The notes: a model not told the origin generated them from the sequence alone. A stretch of DNA of 64,000 bases from Yersinia rochesterensis (GCF_003600645.1 NZ_CP032482.1:2480001-2544000), one strand, 5' to 3'. Positions 1-9,984 are shown, counted from the first letter of the stretch. Program-made: numbers and translations.

Positions 1-120
1 TACAACCTCATTAGATTACGTTAACCAACGCCCCTAAACCGTGGCGTGGTCAGCGTTACTCAGATTATCTTTACCGGATGAGATCTCACTCAGTGGAAAT
101 AACCGGTTTTGCAGGAGACA

Positions 121-255
121 ATGGAAAGAAACAAGCAGAAAATGGAAAGATACGAGGGGGAAACATTCACCACGCTGCATGGCTGGCATGCTTGGCGTAG
201 TGAAATGGTAGGCAGGTTATTGGAAACCCTTGGTCTGGGATCAGTGATTCCATAA
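121..255 (+). CDS. small ORF, unknown function (44 aa)
   Basis: The frame opens at an ATG with a well placed AGGAG five bases upstream and runs 44 codons to TAA. The product is charged at the start (MERNKQKMERYEGETF) and ends in a short hydrophobic stretch. I recognise no family. Its last 15 bases overlap the 3' end of the convergent gene at 241-474. The good ribosome binding site is the only argument for expression; it may instead be a remnant of a longer gene. Confidence 0.35.
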   Translation: MERNKQKMERYEGETFTTLHGWHAWRSEMVGRLLETLGLGSVIP

Positions 256-474
256 TTCTTGGATCAACCCTCTGACCCGAACCTTGGAAGCACCAGCAAC
301 CAGGCTGATAATACGGTTCGCACTCAACGTAGAAACATCCGTATTCCATTCATCAAACGAATGATCGGAATAACTGTCGTTGAAAACCTTTTTTATCGAG
401 GATTCAGCTTCGGACATCTCACTGAAACTCTTAGCGTTTATTAAGCACTGAGCAATGATTGAGACTTTTTTCAT
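241..474 (-). CDS. hypothetical protein, 77 aa
   Basis: The reading frame starts at ATG with AAGGA six bases upstream, which decides the start. The 77-residue product begins MKKVSIIAQCLINAKSF, mixes acidic and serine-rich helices in the middle and has no transmembrane segment or signal peptide that I can see. No family is recognised. It stands alone on the minus strand, converging with a small ORF at 121-255. Coding is likely from the ribosome binding site and amphipathic composition; function is unknown. Confidence 0.55.
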   Translation of the reverse strand: MKKVSIIAQCLINAKSFSEMSEAESSIKKVFNDSYSDHSFDEWNTDVSTLSANRIISLVAGASKVRVRGLIQELWNH

Positions 475-822
475 GTTTTATCCTTGATTATCGGTCGCAT
501 AGTGTAGCACAATCTCACTCTCTCTGCTCGTATGCTGCTTAAATTGTTTTCTATTTAGGCTAACCGATTGATAAAAAACGAAATCCAACAAATATTATCA
601 GTGACTCTTACCTCTAGCTCGTTTGACCCATGCGCTTATTGGCCCGAAAAGTCTGATCTGCAATCTCGATATTTTCTAAAAAAAGTCGATTTTGTCGCAA
701 ATCAGTCACAATAAATTCATTATTTATTCATTTGCTGTGCGCTTTTTATTCAATTAAAGTCTATAGTGTAATGGATCTGACATGGTCACATGTTTTACTC
801 GCGTAGGTAACCGAGGTATCAA
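475..822. other. intergenic, no gene seen
   Basis: AT-rich spacer upstream of both the minus-strand gene ending at 241 and the small plus-strand ORF at 823. It presumably carries both promoters, but no box is clear enough to call. Confidence 0.4.
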
Positions 823-915
823 ATGATCAGTAATTTCTTTCTCTATTCACTTTTTATTATTTATATCGGTGCCGCAGTTGTTGATGGCTCGCTGCCTCTA
901 TTTAGCCAGATGTAG
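823..915 (+). CDS. possible small membrane peptide, 30 aa
   Basis: An ATG with GAGG eight bases upstream opens a 30-codon frame. Residues 4-20 are hydrophobic (FFLYSLFIIYIGAAVV), so the product would be a single-span membrane peptide. The stop lies within a direct repeat of TAGCCAGATG (904-923). Single-span peptides of this size are common in enterobacteria, but nothing identifies this one and it converges with the patatin gene. Confidence 0.35.
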   Translation: MISNFFLYSLFIIYIGAAVVDGSLPLFSQM

Positions 916-936
916 CCAGATGTCGTTATATTCAGT

Positions 937-2193
937 CTAATGTGAGTCTGTTGCCACGTTCGCGTTAGAGATTGCATCTTGCAATAAGGTCCCCATCTCA
1001 ATAGCACCCGGCGGCCGTAACGCCCACTTAGGCCCCTGTAAAGCCTCGGCATAACCCGCCTGATATAAATGCTCCATCTTCACCGGATCAAAAATCTCTG
1101 CGCCGTTAATATCAATATCCGGTGGAATAGTTATCCAGTGAAATCCTGATTTTTCAGCCAATGAGAAAGCATAAATTCGGTATAAATCGCCGACTAATGC
1201 CGCTTTACTGGTTGAATCCAGCGTGCGCAAAGCAATATTTCGGACCAATCGCGGGGTGGGTGCCGGTTGTGGGCCTAGCTGACCATTGTGAATAATATAA
1301 ATATCTTCTTTACTCTCGGCTAAGCCCGCTCTGGCACGCACCACTTTGGAACTGTATACCCCACCATTGTAAAAAACTCGCGCCGCAACACCGCCATCGA
1401 CATGCATTTCATCATAATGTTTACCTTTAGCCACCACATCAAAAAATACGGGTGAAAAAGCGACGGGGACGGAGGAGGAAGCAAGCATCACTTTACGGAA
1501 TAATATTAAAGCTTCCGGAGTCCCTTTCGTGGCAATCATCCCCATGTTCCACACAATAAAGCGCTGCGAATCAAGATCAACCGTGCCCATATACAACCGC
1601 CGCCCTTGTTGATGGGCCTTGGCTATTTCACTCAGTAATTGAGGTGTTATATGACCATCAATGAGCTGAGATAATGGACTGGTATCCGCCAATGACTCGC
1701 GGAAAAATAGACGAAAGAGCAGATTATCCAAATGGAAAATATCTTGGGTGGTCGTCGTAGTATAAAAGTCATGCAGCGCCTGGTCATAATCACTGCCTAA
1801 AAAGGCAAAAGGCGCGATCAGGGCGCCGGTTGATACCCCACTCACCACTTTAAAAACCGGCCGTTTGCCCGTTTTAGTCCAGCCATTCAAAAAACCGGCA
1901 CCGAAGGCGCCATTAGGGCCTCCGCCTGATAAAGCTAAATGAGGATAAACATGAGTTCCATCAGCCACGTGGAACATCTCTTTCGGCTCATCTTGATAGG
2001 ATTGCAGTAAATCAGCTTCAAATATTGGGCTAATATGCCCGGCTCCCGCGCGAATATTGGGCATTCCAGGGATTTCGGCCTCCGGCATTAGCGCCACAGG
2101 TACTGGATTTCTGGGTAATTGACTACAAGCGCCTAATAAAAAAAAGCCCGTCAGTAGCACCGAGACACGTATTAACTTCCCACTTTTTATCAT
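937..2193 (-). CDS. patatin-like phospholipase lipoprotein
   Basis: Probable outer- or inner-membrane-anchored lipid acyl hydrolase. The chosen start (MIKSGKLIRV) has GGA about eight bases upstream; an in-frame ATG at 2217 has no such site. A lipoprotein signal ends in LLGAC, giving lipid-modified Cys23. The patatin signature is complete: an oxyanion loop SGGGPNGAFG near residues 89-98, the nucleophile elbow GVSTG with Ser121, and the catalytic Asp266 in a DGG motif. Length is 418 residues. Patatin proteins use a Ser-Asp dyad to cleave phospholipid or neutral lipid esters; the substrate here is unknown. It stands alone, with no secretion genes beside it, so an ExoU-type effector role is not suggested. 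Confidence 0.85.
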   Translation of the reverse strand: MIKSGKLIRVSVLLTGFFLLGACSQLPRNPVPVALMPEAEIPGMPNIRAGAGHISPIFEADLLQSYQDEPKEMFHVADGTHVYPHLALSGGGPNGAFGAGFLNGWTKTGKRPVFKVVSGVSTGALIAPFAFLGSDYDQALHDFYTTTTTQDIFHLDNLLFRLFFRESLADTSPLSQLIDGHITPQLLSEIAKAHQQGRRLYMGTVDLDSQRFIVWNMGMIATKGTPEALILFRKVMLASSSVPVAFSPVFFDVVAKGKHYDEMHVDGGVAARVFYNGGVYSSKVVRARAGLAESKEDIYIIHNGQLGPQPAPTPRLVRNIALRTLDSTSKAALVGDLYRIYAFSLAEKSGFHWITIPPDIDINGAEIFDPVKMEHLYQAGYAEALQGPKWALRPPGAIEMGTLLQDAISNANVATDSH

Positions 2194-2362
2194 TATTTTT
2201 TCCAGCAACTCGGCCATAGGTAACTCACTAACTTTATATTATTTTCATGACAATCGCCTAAAACCGAGCTACCGATTAAGCCACTGTTACTGTGAGGGAT
2301 TAGAGTAATAACCAGCCGTACTATGCTGGTTTCAAGAGTTTCTCCCCACCGTCTGGGATTCA

Positions 2363-2590
<228 letters not shown>

Positions 2591-2624
2591 AGTGGCTCCA
2601 CCAGGTTATTACTAAAAGATGACG

Positions 2625-3674
2625 TTAATCGATTTTACTGTTCGCTGAAGTTTCCGGTTGCTCTGTATTATTTTCGATATAAAGTGTTCGGCTGGGAAAA
2701 GCAAAGTCTGCGCCATGCTGATGCACTATATCGATAAATTTCAAATAACAGTTTTGCTGAACTGCCAGCCATTCAGCCCATACTTTGGTCTTAGTAAAGC
2801 AATAAACCATAATATTGAGAGAAGACTCGCCAAACCCATTGAAATAGACCAATAAGGTCTGTTGCTGATCAATATCATCATTATTGGCTAAAAAATTGTG
2901 CATTTCATCCACAATTATTCCTATTTTATCCGCATCCTCATAACGCAGCGCCAGAGTGGTTTTTATTCTGCGGTTGGTCATGCGTCCGGGGTTTTCAACA
3001 CTAATATCGGTGAATATGGAGTTAGGAACATACAGTGGACGATTTTCAAACGTCATTATTTTTGTCAGCCGCCAACCTATTTCAACAACAACACCCTCAA
3101 TATGGCGATCAGGTAAACGTATCCAGTCTCCAATATTAAAAGGGCGATCAAAATAAAGCATCACGCCAGAAAAGAAATTACTCAAAATATCTTTTCCAGC
3201 CATACCGACAGCAAGCCCCCCAATACCGCCAAAGGTAACTAGCCCGGAAAAACTCATGCCCAGATGTTCACCATAGAGTAGAACGACCACCACCACGAAG
3301 GTAATTTTCAGCATGCGCGAGATGATTTTAGCGCTGGTGATATCACTCCCTTTTGCCACCTGTCGCTTTTCCAATACATCAAATAATACAAACATCCTAC
3401 GCATCAACATCAGCAGGATAACTGACATACAGATAAAATTAACTGTCTTGGGCGTGATAAAGTTTATCTTTATGTCAACAAGTACATTATTGATGATCTT
3501 TCCCACCACAATTACCATGACAGACCACAGCAGGAAGCTTACAAATTGTAATATAAACCTATAACGAGAATGGTGCCGTCTCATTCCCCACACTGAGACA
3601 ATTAATAAGGCAATGATGCAACTGATGACCAAAATCAGCCCGACAATGTTTTCCATAGTAAATTGAGCAACCAT
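2625..3674 (-). CDS. ynaI: mechanosensitive channel, YnaI type
   Basis: A 349-residue MscS-family channel of the inner membrane that opens under membrane tension and releases solutes at hypo-osmotic shock. Four to five hydrophobic helices fill residues 8-145. They are followed by the conserved pore-lining segment [20 protein letters not shown] at 149-168 and the beta domain with [10 protein letters not shown] and ENPGRMTNR. The C-terminal TLYIEN region and the whole length fit YnaI rather than the shorter MscS or the large MscK. No partner genes are evident; the neighbouring yfcF locus is a pseudogene. Confidence 0.92.
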   Translation of the reverse strand: MVAQFTMENIVGLILVISCIIALLIVSVWGMRRHHSRYRFILQFVSFLLWSVMVIVVGKIINNVLVDIKINFITPKTVNFICMSVILLMLMRRMFVLFDVLEKRQVAKGSDITSAKIISRMLKITFVVVVVLLYGEHLGMSFSGLVTFGGIGGLAVGMAGKDILSNFFSGVMLYFDRPFNIGDWIRLPDRHIEGVVVEIGWRLTKIMTFENRPLYVPNSIFTDISVENPGRMTNRRIKTTLALRYEDADKIGIIVDEMHNFLANNDDIDQQQTLLVYFNGFGESSLNIMVYCFTKTKVWAEWLAVQQNCYLKFIDIVHQHGADFAFPSRTLYIENNTEQPETSANSKID

Positions 3675-3780
3675 ATGCCTTATGCCCTCAAACCTATCTC
3701 ATGTGCTACTTCTCGCCTGTACATAGGCTGCGAATAACATTTATATCGCAGCCCAGAGCCGAAAAACACACTAACGAAGA

Positions 3781-4032
3781 TTAATCTTCTGCGGGTGTAT
3801 CATCTAAAATCGTCAGCAAAATATCCGCATCCGGGGTTGTGATATGTTTCCCTTCCAGGAAACCTGCGAGTTTAGCTTCAGCATTATGCTCGTACACTTC
3901 ATAACCTGCAATTCGATAACCCGGCACACCATCCTGACCACGAATATACTCATCGCCGTCAATATAGTACTCAACAACACCGTTGGCATCTTCAATCTCG
4001 TAACGTTTATCAAACGGGAACTGTTTCATCAC
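3781..4032 (-). CDS. hypothetical protein, 83 aa, acidic
   Basis: A soluble, acidic 83-residue protein (start MMKQFPFDKRYEIEDANG, end TILDDTPAED) with several aromatic residues in a beta-rich middle. I do not recognise it. A paired ATGATG start follows an AGGATG element. About 70 bases further upstream on the same strand, two tiny frames (10 and 12 codons) occur, the first with a strong AAGGAG, which could be leader peptides or chance. No signal peptide or membrane segment is visible. Confidence 0.65.
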   Translation of the reverse strand: MMKQFPFDKRYEIEDANGVVEYYIDGDEYIRGQDGVPGYRIAGYEVYEHNAEAKLAGFLEGKHITTPDADILLTILDDTPAED

Positions 4033-4285
4033 TCATCCTAAAAAACACTGCATACCGATATAATGCCAAAATACCGCTTTTTTAGGAAGCACTAGCCGCA
4101 ACGCTATTCAGTCTCATTTTCAATACCTTTTTATATCGAGGATGCTCGGCATATATACTCCTTTTCATTAAATCTTAAACGCCTCTAATCCTAATGTTAA
4201 AAATCCTATTTGATTTTACACCACTAATTTTCATGCCAAACAAAGCCATCCAAGGTAAACTAATACGCCTAAATAAGGGGATGGG

Positions 4286-5131
4286 ATGAGCACGGAAATA
4301 TTTATTGCGGTATTGGGTGCGGCGTTATTGCATGCTAGCTGGAATGCTTTAGTCAAATTTGGTGCTGACCGTTTAGTGGCCATTTCGGTAATGGCTTTTT
4401 TTTCCGGTGTCATCTCATTTTTTGGTATTTTCTTTGTTGGTTTACCCTCACTTAGCGCGATCCCTTGGTTACTCCTGTCTGTCGCTTTTCACACCGGCTA
4501 TTGCCTCTTTCTCAGTAAAGCCTACGAGCAAGCAGAGTTTGGGCAAATTTATCCGATTGCCCGCGGTGTGGCACCATTATTAAGCGCCCTGCTGTCGTGG
4601 TTAATTTTGTCTGAAATCCCACGAACAATGGCTTTATTAGGGGCCGTTATTTTGGTTTCTGGGGTCATCATGATGACATTTGATGGTCGCCATGGCCCAA
4701 ATAAACTTAATCTCAGGGCCATCCTCTACGCATTAACAACTGCGGTATTTACCGCCTGTTATACCCTATCCGATGGAGCAGGAAGCCGTGCCAGTATTGA
4801 ACCGCTCAGTTATATTTTATGGCTATTTATGTTCAATGGCATGACCATGTTTGGGCTACTTTGGGTTCTGCATCGCAATGTGGTTTTTCGTGAAATCCGA
4901 CAACATTGGCGTCACGGCATCATCGGGGGGGCCATGCAATTACTGGCTTATGGCATTGTCATTTGGGCCATGAAAAGTACGCCAATTGCCTTGGTAGCCG
5001 CACTCCGCGAAACGAGTGTCCTCTTTGCAATGATTATTTCTATCTGGATGTTAAAAGAAAAACCCTCGGTGTTACGGCTTATAGCCAGTGCCATTATTAT
5101 GGCTGGAGTGGCTATTACCAAATTTGGTTGA
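4286..5131 (+). CDS. EamA/DMT-family transporter
   Basis: A 281-residue inner-membrane protein with about ten hydrophobic helices in two similar halves, the layout of the drug/metabolite (EamA) superfamily. The first half opens with HASWNALVKFGADR and ends near residue 130; the second starts around NLRAILYALTTAVFTACYT. Such proteins export metabolites, amino acids or drugs by proton exchange; the substrate cannot be read from the sequence. A purine-rich AGGGGATGGG lies directly upstream of the ATG. The gene stands alone between two unrelated small genes. Confidence 0.85.
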   Translation: MSTEIFIAVLGAALLHASWNALVKFGADRLVAISVMAFFSGVISFFGIFFVGLPSLSAIPWLLLSVAFHTGYCLFLSKAYEQAEFGQIYPIARGVAPLLSALLSWLILSEIPRTMALLGAVILVSGVIMMTFDGRHGPNKLNLRAILYALTTAVFTACYTLSDGAGSRASIEPLSYILWLFMFNGMTMFGLLWVLHRNVVFREIRQHWRHGIIGGAMQLLAYGIVIWAMKSTPIALVAALRETSVLFAMIISIWMLKEKPSVLRLIASAIIMAGVAITKFG

Positions 5132-5236
5132 TTTTTCATCTCCCAAGGAAACGCCTATTGCCTCGATAAAAACGAGTGTGCGACCTCTTCTGTAAATACG
5201 CTATACTCATATAAATCCTATAAATAAGGAGAATAT

Positions 5237-5431
5237 ATGCTCATAGGATTTGCTTTACTGGTTAGCACCTGCGGAATGGATGCTTGCGAGGCTCTGCCCG
5301 TCACTGACGATATTTACGCAACACGCCATGAGTGTATGGCTGTAGCTGCTCGTCTTCATCAAAGAAGACCCGATGTAGTATTGATTTGTGGTGAAGTCTA
5401 CCGCCACTCTGATAGTGATAAATCTGAGTAA
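5237..5431 (+). CDS. small cysteine-containing protein, YebW/DUF1482-like
   Basis: A 64-residue product with AAGGAG six bases before the ATG. It starts with a short hydrophobic run (MLIGFALLVSTC) and carries four cysteines, with a TRHECMAVAARLHQR helix in the middle and an acidic tail. The spacing of the hydrophobic start, the paired cysteines and the EC-x-helix resembles the enterobacterial DUF1482 (YebW) proteins, whose function is unknown. The family assignment is from memory and moderate; the gene itself is well supported. Confidence 0.65.
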   Translation: MLIGFALLVSTCGMDACEALPVTDDIYATRHECMAVAARLHQRRPDVVLICGEVYRHSDSDKSE

Positions 5432-5769
5432 TACATGTAGAGTTAGTTTTACTGCCTAAATTTAACTCTCCCAACAGTCATAACCCCGCGTGCTCTCTTC
5501 ATTGTGTAAACAGTCTGTTATGCGAAAAAAAATTATTGCGACAGGAGTAATCAAATAGAAAGTCCTGCTACGCTTTAATTAAGTATCAAAGGCAATATGA
5601 GTATTAAATTATGGCATATAAACACTTATCAAAAAATAGGCCATAACAATGAGTAAACATCCGTTCACCAGGAGATTTACAATGAATCATCCTTCATGCG
5701 ATATCTGAATATGTGTAAAGAACACCGTAAATAACGGGTTATTGCTTTTACATATAAAGGATTCCAAAA
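5432..5769 (+). other. gltS leader region with a possible mini-ORF
   Basis: The 338 bases before gltS contain no ordinary gene. One tiny frame (5682-5708, MNHPSCDI) has an excellent AGGAG seven bases upstream and could be a leader peptide, but there is no run of a regulatory codon and no clear attenuator. No promoter box is called. Confidence 0.3.
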
Positions 5770-6981
5770 ATGCTCCAATTCGATGCTTATAGCACACTCG
5801 TCGCTGCAAGCCTGGTTCTATTACTAGGAAGGCAGTGCATCAAAAAAATTCCTTTATTACAAAAACATGCCATTCCTGACCCCATCGCTGGCGGCTTACT
5901 GGTTGCATTAATATTTCTACTTATACACCAAACCACAAGTTGGGAAGCTCACTTTGATACGTCATTACGTGACCCATTGATGTTGACCTTTTTTGCCTCA
6001 ATTGGTCTTAACGCTAATCTCGCCAGTTTAAGGGCGGGTGGAAAGGTATTAATAAAATTTATCGTCGTCGTTATTGGTCTGTTGTTATTACAAAATACAA
6101 TTGGCATTGGTATGGCTAAAATGCTCGGGCTGGAACCTTTAATGGGATTATTGACCGGGACTATTACTCTGTCTGGCGGACATGGTACTGGGGCCGCCTG
6201 GAGCAGTGTGTTTGTTAAGAATTATGGGTTAGTTAATGCTACTGAAGTTGCGATGGCCTGCGCGACCTTTGGTTTGGTATTAGGTGGGTTAATCGCCGGG
6301 CCTGTTGCACTTTATCTAATTAAACATTCTGCGACACCTAATGGAAGACCAGAGGATGCGTTGCAACCGACAACTTTCGAAAAACCTCAGTCAGGGCGAA
6401 TGATCACCTCATTGGTTTTGGTCGAAACCATCGCCATGATTACCATTTGTCTGATGGTCGGTGGCTATATTAGAGAACTGCTGGCGGGATCAGTATTTGA
6501 ATTACCTGTATTTGTTTATGTCCTGTTTGTTGGGGTTATTCTCAGTAATATACTCGCTTACACTCGGTTTTATCAGGTATTTGACCGTGCAGTCTCTATA
6601 TTGGGTAACGTCAGTCTTTCCCTTTTTCTGGCAATAGCGTTGATGAGCTTAAAGTTATGGGAGTTAGCCTCACTGGCCCTCCCAATGTTGGCTATTTTAC
6701 TGGCGCAAACACTGCTGATGGTATTATACGCAATATTTGTAACTTACCGGGTTATGGGGAAAAATTACGATGCTGCGGTTCTTGCCGCTGGGCATTGTGG
6801 TTTAGGTTTAGGTGCTACACCCACGGCAATTGCCAATATGCAGGCGGTTACCGATCGTTTCGGGCCATCTCACGTAGCCTTTCTTATTGTTCCGATGGTC
6901 GGGGCATTCTTCCTGGATATAGCCAATGCTATCGTAATTAAGTTGTCTTTATTACTCCCTATGTTTATCCCATTAAGTTGA
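5770..6981 (+). CDS. gltS: sodium/glutamate symporter
   Basis: A 403-residue inner-membrane carrier that imports L-glutamate with sodium ions. It has two homologous halves of about five helices separated by a hydrophilic stretch near residues 190-215. Each half contains the re-entrant Gly-rich motif of the ESS family: TGTITLSGGHGTGAAW near 140-155 and LAAGHCGLGLGATPTAIANM near 340-359. The start ATG follows AAAGGA. It has no operon partner and the next gene is convergent. Confidence 0.95.
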   Translation: MLQFDAYSTLVAASLVLLLGRQCIKKIPLLQKHAIPDPIAGGLLVALIFLLIHQTTSWEAHFDTSLRDPLMLTFFASIGLNANLASLRAGGKVLIKFIVVVIGLLLLQNTIGIGMAKMLGLEPLMGLLTGTITLSGGHGTGAAWSSVFVKNYGLVNATEVAMACATFGLVLGGLIAGPVALYLIKHSATPNGRPEDALQPTTFEKPQSGRMITSLVLVETIAMITICLMVGGYIRELLAGSVFELPVFVYVLFVGVILSNILAYTRFYQVFDRAVSILGNVSLSLFLAIALMSLKLWELASLALPMLAILLAQTLLMVLYAIFVTYRVMGKNYDAAVLAAGHCGLGLGATPTAIANMQAVTDRFGPSHVAFLIVPMVGAFFLDIANAIVIKLSLLLPMFIPLS

Positions 6982-7018
6982 TTTAATTAAGCGCCCGACT
7001 AAAAATAACTCAAAATTT

Positions 7019-7042
7019 GGCGTTGTTATAAAATACAACGCC
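7019..7042. terminator. inverted repeat between gltS and rluF
   Basis: GGCGTTGT and ACAACGCC form a perfect 8-bp stem with an 8-base loop between the convergent gltS and rluF stops. Flanking T-runs are short, so it may be a weak terminator for either gene. Confidence 0.45.
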
Positions 7043-7100
7043 ATTAGGTTCACAAAAAATACGATTAATTAACCACAAGGAGAGTAAAAATCACGCGTAA

Positions 7101-7973
7101 TTAGCGCCCTTTCTTCTTACGTCCTGGTTGAGTGAAACGCTTACGGGCAGCAGAGTTACCTTCTGATTTCTCAGTGTTTTTAGCTCGGACAATGACGGTT
7201 TTTTTATCTGCAGCAACTTTAACTTTCGGCTTTTTTGACGGTTTTTCATCAGACGACGAATTCTCAATCAGCTTGAATAATTCTGTCAGTTCATCGTCGG
7301 TCAAATCTCTCCACTCGCCTTGCGGCAAGCCTTTCAGATTGACGTTCATAATACGGGTGCGCTCAAGCTTGGTCACTTCATAACCGAAATGCTTACACAT
7401 ACGGCGGATTTGGCGATTAAGACCCTGCACTAATGTGATGCTAAACACAAAGGCGGCTTCTTTTTTCACTTTACATTTTTTGGTCACAGTTCCCAACATC
7501 GGCACACCCGCACCCAAGCCGAGAATAAACTCGTCAGTCACCGGTTTATTAACCGTCACCACGTATTCTTTTTCGTGATCATTCCCAGCGCGCAGGATCT
7601 TGTTGACTAAATCGCCGTGATTCGTCAGGAAGATCAATCCTTGCGAGTCTTTATCGAGACGCCCGATAGGAAAAACGCGTTTACTATGGTTAACGAAATC
7701 AACGATGTTATCGGATTCACCATCCTCCGTGGTGCTTATGATGCCAACTGGTTTATTTAATGCGATCAATACTAAGTCGTTTTCGTCACGCGGTTCGATA
7801 AGTTGGCCATTAACTTTCACCACATCCCCGACATATACCTGATCGCCAACCGCAGCCCGCTTGCCATTAATAAAAACATTTCCTTGTTCGATGTAACGAT
7901 CAGCATCGCGGCGCGAGCAGACACCGCTCTCGCTAATGTATTTGTTAAGACGAATGGATGAGTTAGTCAGCAT
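7101..7973 (-). CDS. rluF: 23S rRNA pseudouridine(2604) synthase
   Basis: Converts U2604 of 23S rRNA to pseudouridine. An S4-like RNA-binding domain covers residues 5-60. It is followed by the RsuA/RluB-type catalytic domain with [10 protein letters not shown] at 104-113, where Asp107 is the catalytic aspartate, and [16 protein letters not shown], a hallmark of the family. The length (290) and the long lysine-rich, disordered tail ending [12 protein letters not shown] match RluF rather than RluB or RluE. It is monocistronic and divergent from ampC. Confidence 0.94.
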   Translation of the reverse strand: MLTNSSIRLNKYISESGVCSRRDADRYIEQGNVFINGKRAAVGDQVYVGDVVKVNGQLIEPRDENDLVLIALNKPVGIISTTEDGESDNIVDFVNHSKRVFPIGRLDKDSQGLIFLTNHGDLVNKILRAGNDHEKEYVVTVNKPVTDEFILGLGAGVPMLGTVTKKCKVKKEAAFVFSITLVQGLNRQIRRMCKHFGYEVTKLERTRIMNVNLKGLPQGEWRDLTDDELTELFKLIENSSSDEKPSKKPKVKVAADKKTVIVRAKNTEKSEGNSAARKRFTQPGRKKKGR

Positions 7974-8142
7974 AATTTTCCATAAAAATCGGACTATACC
8001 ACGATACGTTACAAATTCTACAAGACTGCTTAGCTGGGAGACAGCGGAGTAATACCAACATCACAGATAGTCCTTAAAGGTTGGCGCTAACAACGCATCC
8101 ATTACGTGGTAACTTGAATTCAGTTATTCTTTTTCTGACCAG

Positions 8143-8170
8143 TGGTCAACGGCGTACAGTGCGTTATAAT
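8143..8170 (+). promoter_or_regulatory. candidate ampC promoter
   Basis: A consensus TATAAT at 8165-8170 is preceded at 16 bp by TGGTCA (8143-8148, four of six matches to TTGACA), about 70 bases before the ampC start. No inverted repeat of the AmpR type and no ampR gene are seen between rluF and ampC. Confidence 0.5.
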
Positions 8171-8241
8171 ATACAAGCTAAACTAGTTACGGACAGAAGT
8201 GACTGTTTGCCATTTAATAACCCATGGAAGATATCTTCACA

Positions 8242-9405
8242 ATGAAAACCTCGATTATCAGTTCTTTTATTTTTACCACTCTTGCAGCATCGCCTCTTTA
8301 TGCATCTGAACAAAAGATTCTCACACAACAGCAGATAGCGACTATTGTCAATAACACCCTGACTCCATTAATTGAAAAACAAGATATTCCCGGCATGGCC
8401 GTTGCTGTGTTTTATGACGGCAAACCCTTGTTCTTTAACTATGGCTTTGCCGATATAAAAAATCGCCGCCCGGTAACGGAAAATACCTTATTCGAACTTG
8501 GCTCAGTCAGTAAAACTTTCACTGGGGTAGTCGGTGGATATGCTGAGCAAACAGGTATTCTTAACCTAAGTGATTCTGCAACAAAATATAGCCCAGAACT
8601 AACTGGCCTTCAGTGGAAAGATATTAGCATGCTGAACTTGGCGACATATACCGCAGGTGGTCTGCCTCTTCAAGTTCCTGATTCTGTCACTAGCATGAAA
8701 CTATTGTGGCAATACTACCAGCAATGGCAGCCACAGTGGGCACCCGGTGTGATGCGAAACTACTCCAACGCCAGTATTGGATTATTCGGCACACTGGCAG
8801 TGAAAAAAAGCAATTTGTCGTTTGAAGACTATATGACCCAAAATGTTTTTCAACCTTTAAAGTTAACACACACCTTTATAACTATTCCCGATTACATGCA
8901 ATCAGACTACGCGTGGGGATATAAAGACGGTCAGCCGGTTCGTGTCACTCCAGGGGTACTGGCGGCTGAAGCCTACGGAGTAAAATCTACTGCACAAGAT
9001 ATGGTAAAGTTTATGCAGGCAAATATTGAGCCTGAAAAACTTCTGGCTGATAATGATAAATTAAAGAAAGCCATCATCGCCGCCCAATCACGTTATTACC
9101 GATCAGGGAACATGTTCCAAGGGCTGGGATGGGAAATGTATGACTGGCCTATTAATTCACAAGAAGTCATTGCTTCCAGTAGCAATGAAATTGCCTTGCA
9201 ACCTCATAAAATTAACGCATTGATGCCTCCATATTCTGCTGTTCCAGCATCTTGGGTACACAAAACGGGTAGTACTAATGGTTTTGGCGCATATATTGCT
9301 TTTATTCCAGAGAAGAAGATCGGAATAGTGATGTTAGCTAATAAAAATTACCCTAATCCTGTCCGAGTGGAAGCAGCAAATCATATTCTTCAGTCATTGT
9401 ATTAA
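8242..9405 (+). CDS. ampC: class C beta-lactamase
   Basis: A periplasmic serine beta-lactamase of 387 residues that hydrolyses penicillins and cephalosporins. The start at MKTSIISSFIF gives a clean signal peptide ending SPLYAS; an ATG six codons earlier is possible. All class C elements are present: the nucleophile motif SVSK (Ser88), the tyrosine motif YSN at 174-176, KTG at 341-343 and the ELGSVSKTFTG block. The usual divergent regulator ampR is not next door: upstream lies rluF after only about 250 bases. Expression may therefore be constitutive or controlled elsewhere. A strong hairpin follows the stop. Confidence 0.93.
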   Translation: MKTSIISSFIFTTLAASPLYASEQKILTQQQIATIVNNTLTPLIEKQDIPGMAVAVFYDGKPLFFNYGFADIKNRRPVTENTLFELGSVSKTFTGVVGGYAEQTGILNLSDSATKYSPELTGLQWKDISMLNLATYTAGGLPLQVPDSVTSMKLLWQYYQQWQPQWAPGVMRNYSNASIGLFGTLAVKKSNLSFEDYMTQNVFQPLKLTHTFITIPDYMQSDYAWGYKDGQPVRVTPGVLAAEAYGVKSTAQDMVKFMQANIEPEKLLADNDKLKKAIIAAQSRYYRSGNMFQGLGWEMYDWPINSQEVIASSSNEIALQPHKINALMPPYSAVPASWVHKTGSTNGFGAYIAFIPEKKIGIVMLANKNYPNPVRVEAANHILQSLY

Positions 9406-9430
9406 TAATACTGCCGAATAGCTAAATATA

Positions 9431-9483
9431 AAAATTGTCTCTTGATACAGTGTTCTGTTCAAGAGACAATTTTCACCTTTTTC
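9431..9483 (+). terminator. ampC terminator
   Basis: AAAATTGTCTCTTGA and its exact reverse complement form a 15-bp stem around a 13-base loop (9431-9473), followed by CACCTTTTT. A strong rho-independent terminator for ampC. Confidence 0.85.
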
Positions 9484-9620
9484 CCAAAAACCAATACACG
9501 GCTATTTAAGTAAAATATTATCCCAAGCACCTTAATAAAGCCGGAAATTCATTGGCTGGTCTAATTGCCAACCTTACTCCCAAAGTGCGAAATGTTTGCC
9601 CAGTTGCGCACCGCGCTATA

Positions 9621-9858
9621 TCAAAACCAACAGCAGACGTGATGAGGCCATAGTCGAACTTGCCGGGCGCGTAGGTTATTGACCAAATCATCCAGCTTTG
9701 CTGGCCATCATTTTATGATGCCAGTTCACCAATAACCGGTCACTCTGCAACAGCTCAAACCAAATACGGGTGAAATTAAGAAATGATTTTTCCGATCGGG
9801 ATTTCAGGGCGACACGCGACGGGAAATCCAGATTTTCCCATTCGAGAATATCGCTCAT
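9621..9858 (-). pseudogene. phage terminase large subunit, N-terminal remnant
   Basis: On the minus strand an ATG at 9858 with AGGA upstream opens MSDILEWENLDFPSRVALK and continues to FTRIWFELLQSDRLLVNWHH, which resembles the N terminus of tailed-phage terminase large subunits. After 56 codons a TGA interrupts. In the next frame KLDDLVNNLRARQV continues the expected text for about 25 codons before a second stop. The ATPase and nuclease domains (about 400 residues) are absent. It lies downstream of, and on the same strand as, the small-subunit pseudogene at 10509-11181, in the usual order, with relBE wedged between. The assignment rests on remembered motifs. Confidence 0.65.
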
Positions 9859-9937
9859 GTGGTGATCCTGCTATCGCGCCATGGTTGGGTGATTTATCGC
9901 CATTATTCCCCTTGCACTTTTTGCCCGATAGGGACAA

Positions 9938-9965
9938 AATGACATTTGTAATTACAGATGTCATT
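9938..9965 (+). promoter_or_regulatory. relBE operator palindrome
   Basis: A 28-bp near-perfect palindrome with arms AATGACAT and ATGTCATT around TGTAATTACA, one mismatched pair, ending 19 bases before the relB start. Position and symmetry fit autorepression by the RelB-RelE complex. Confidence 0.75.
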
Positions 9966-9984
9966 ACATAAGTGAGGTTCAAAG

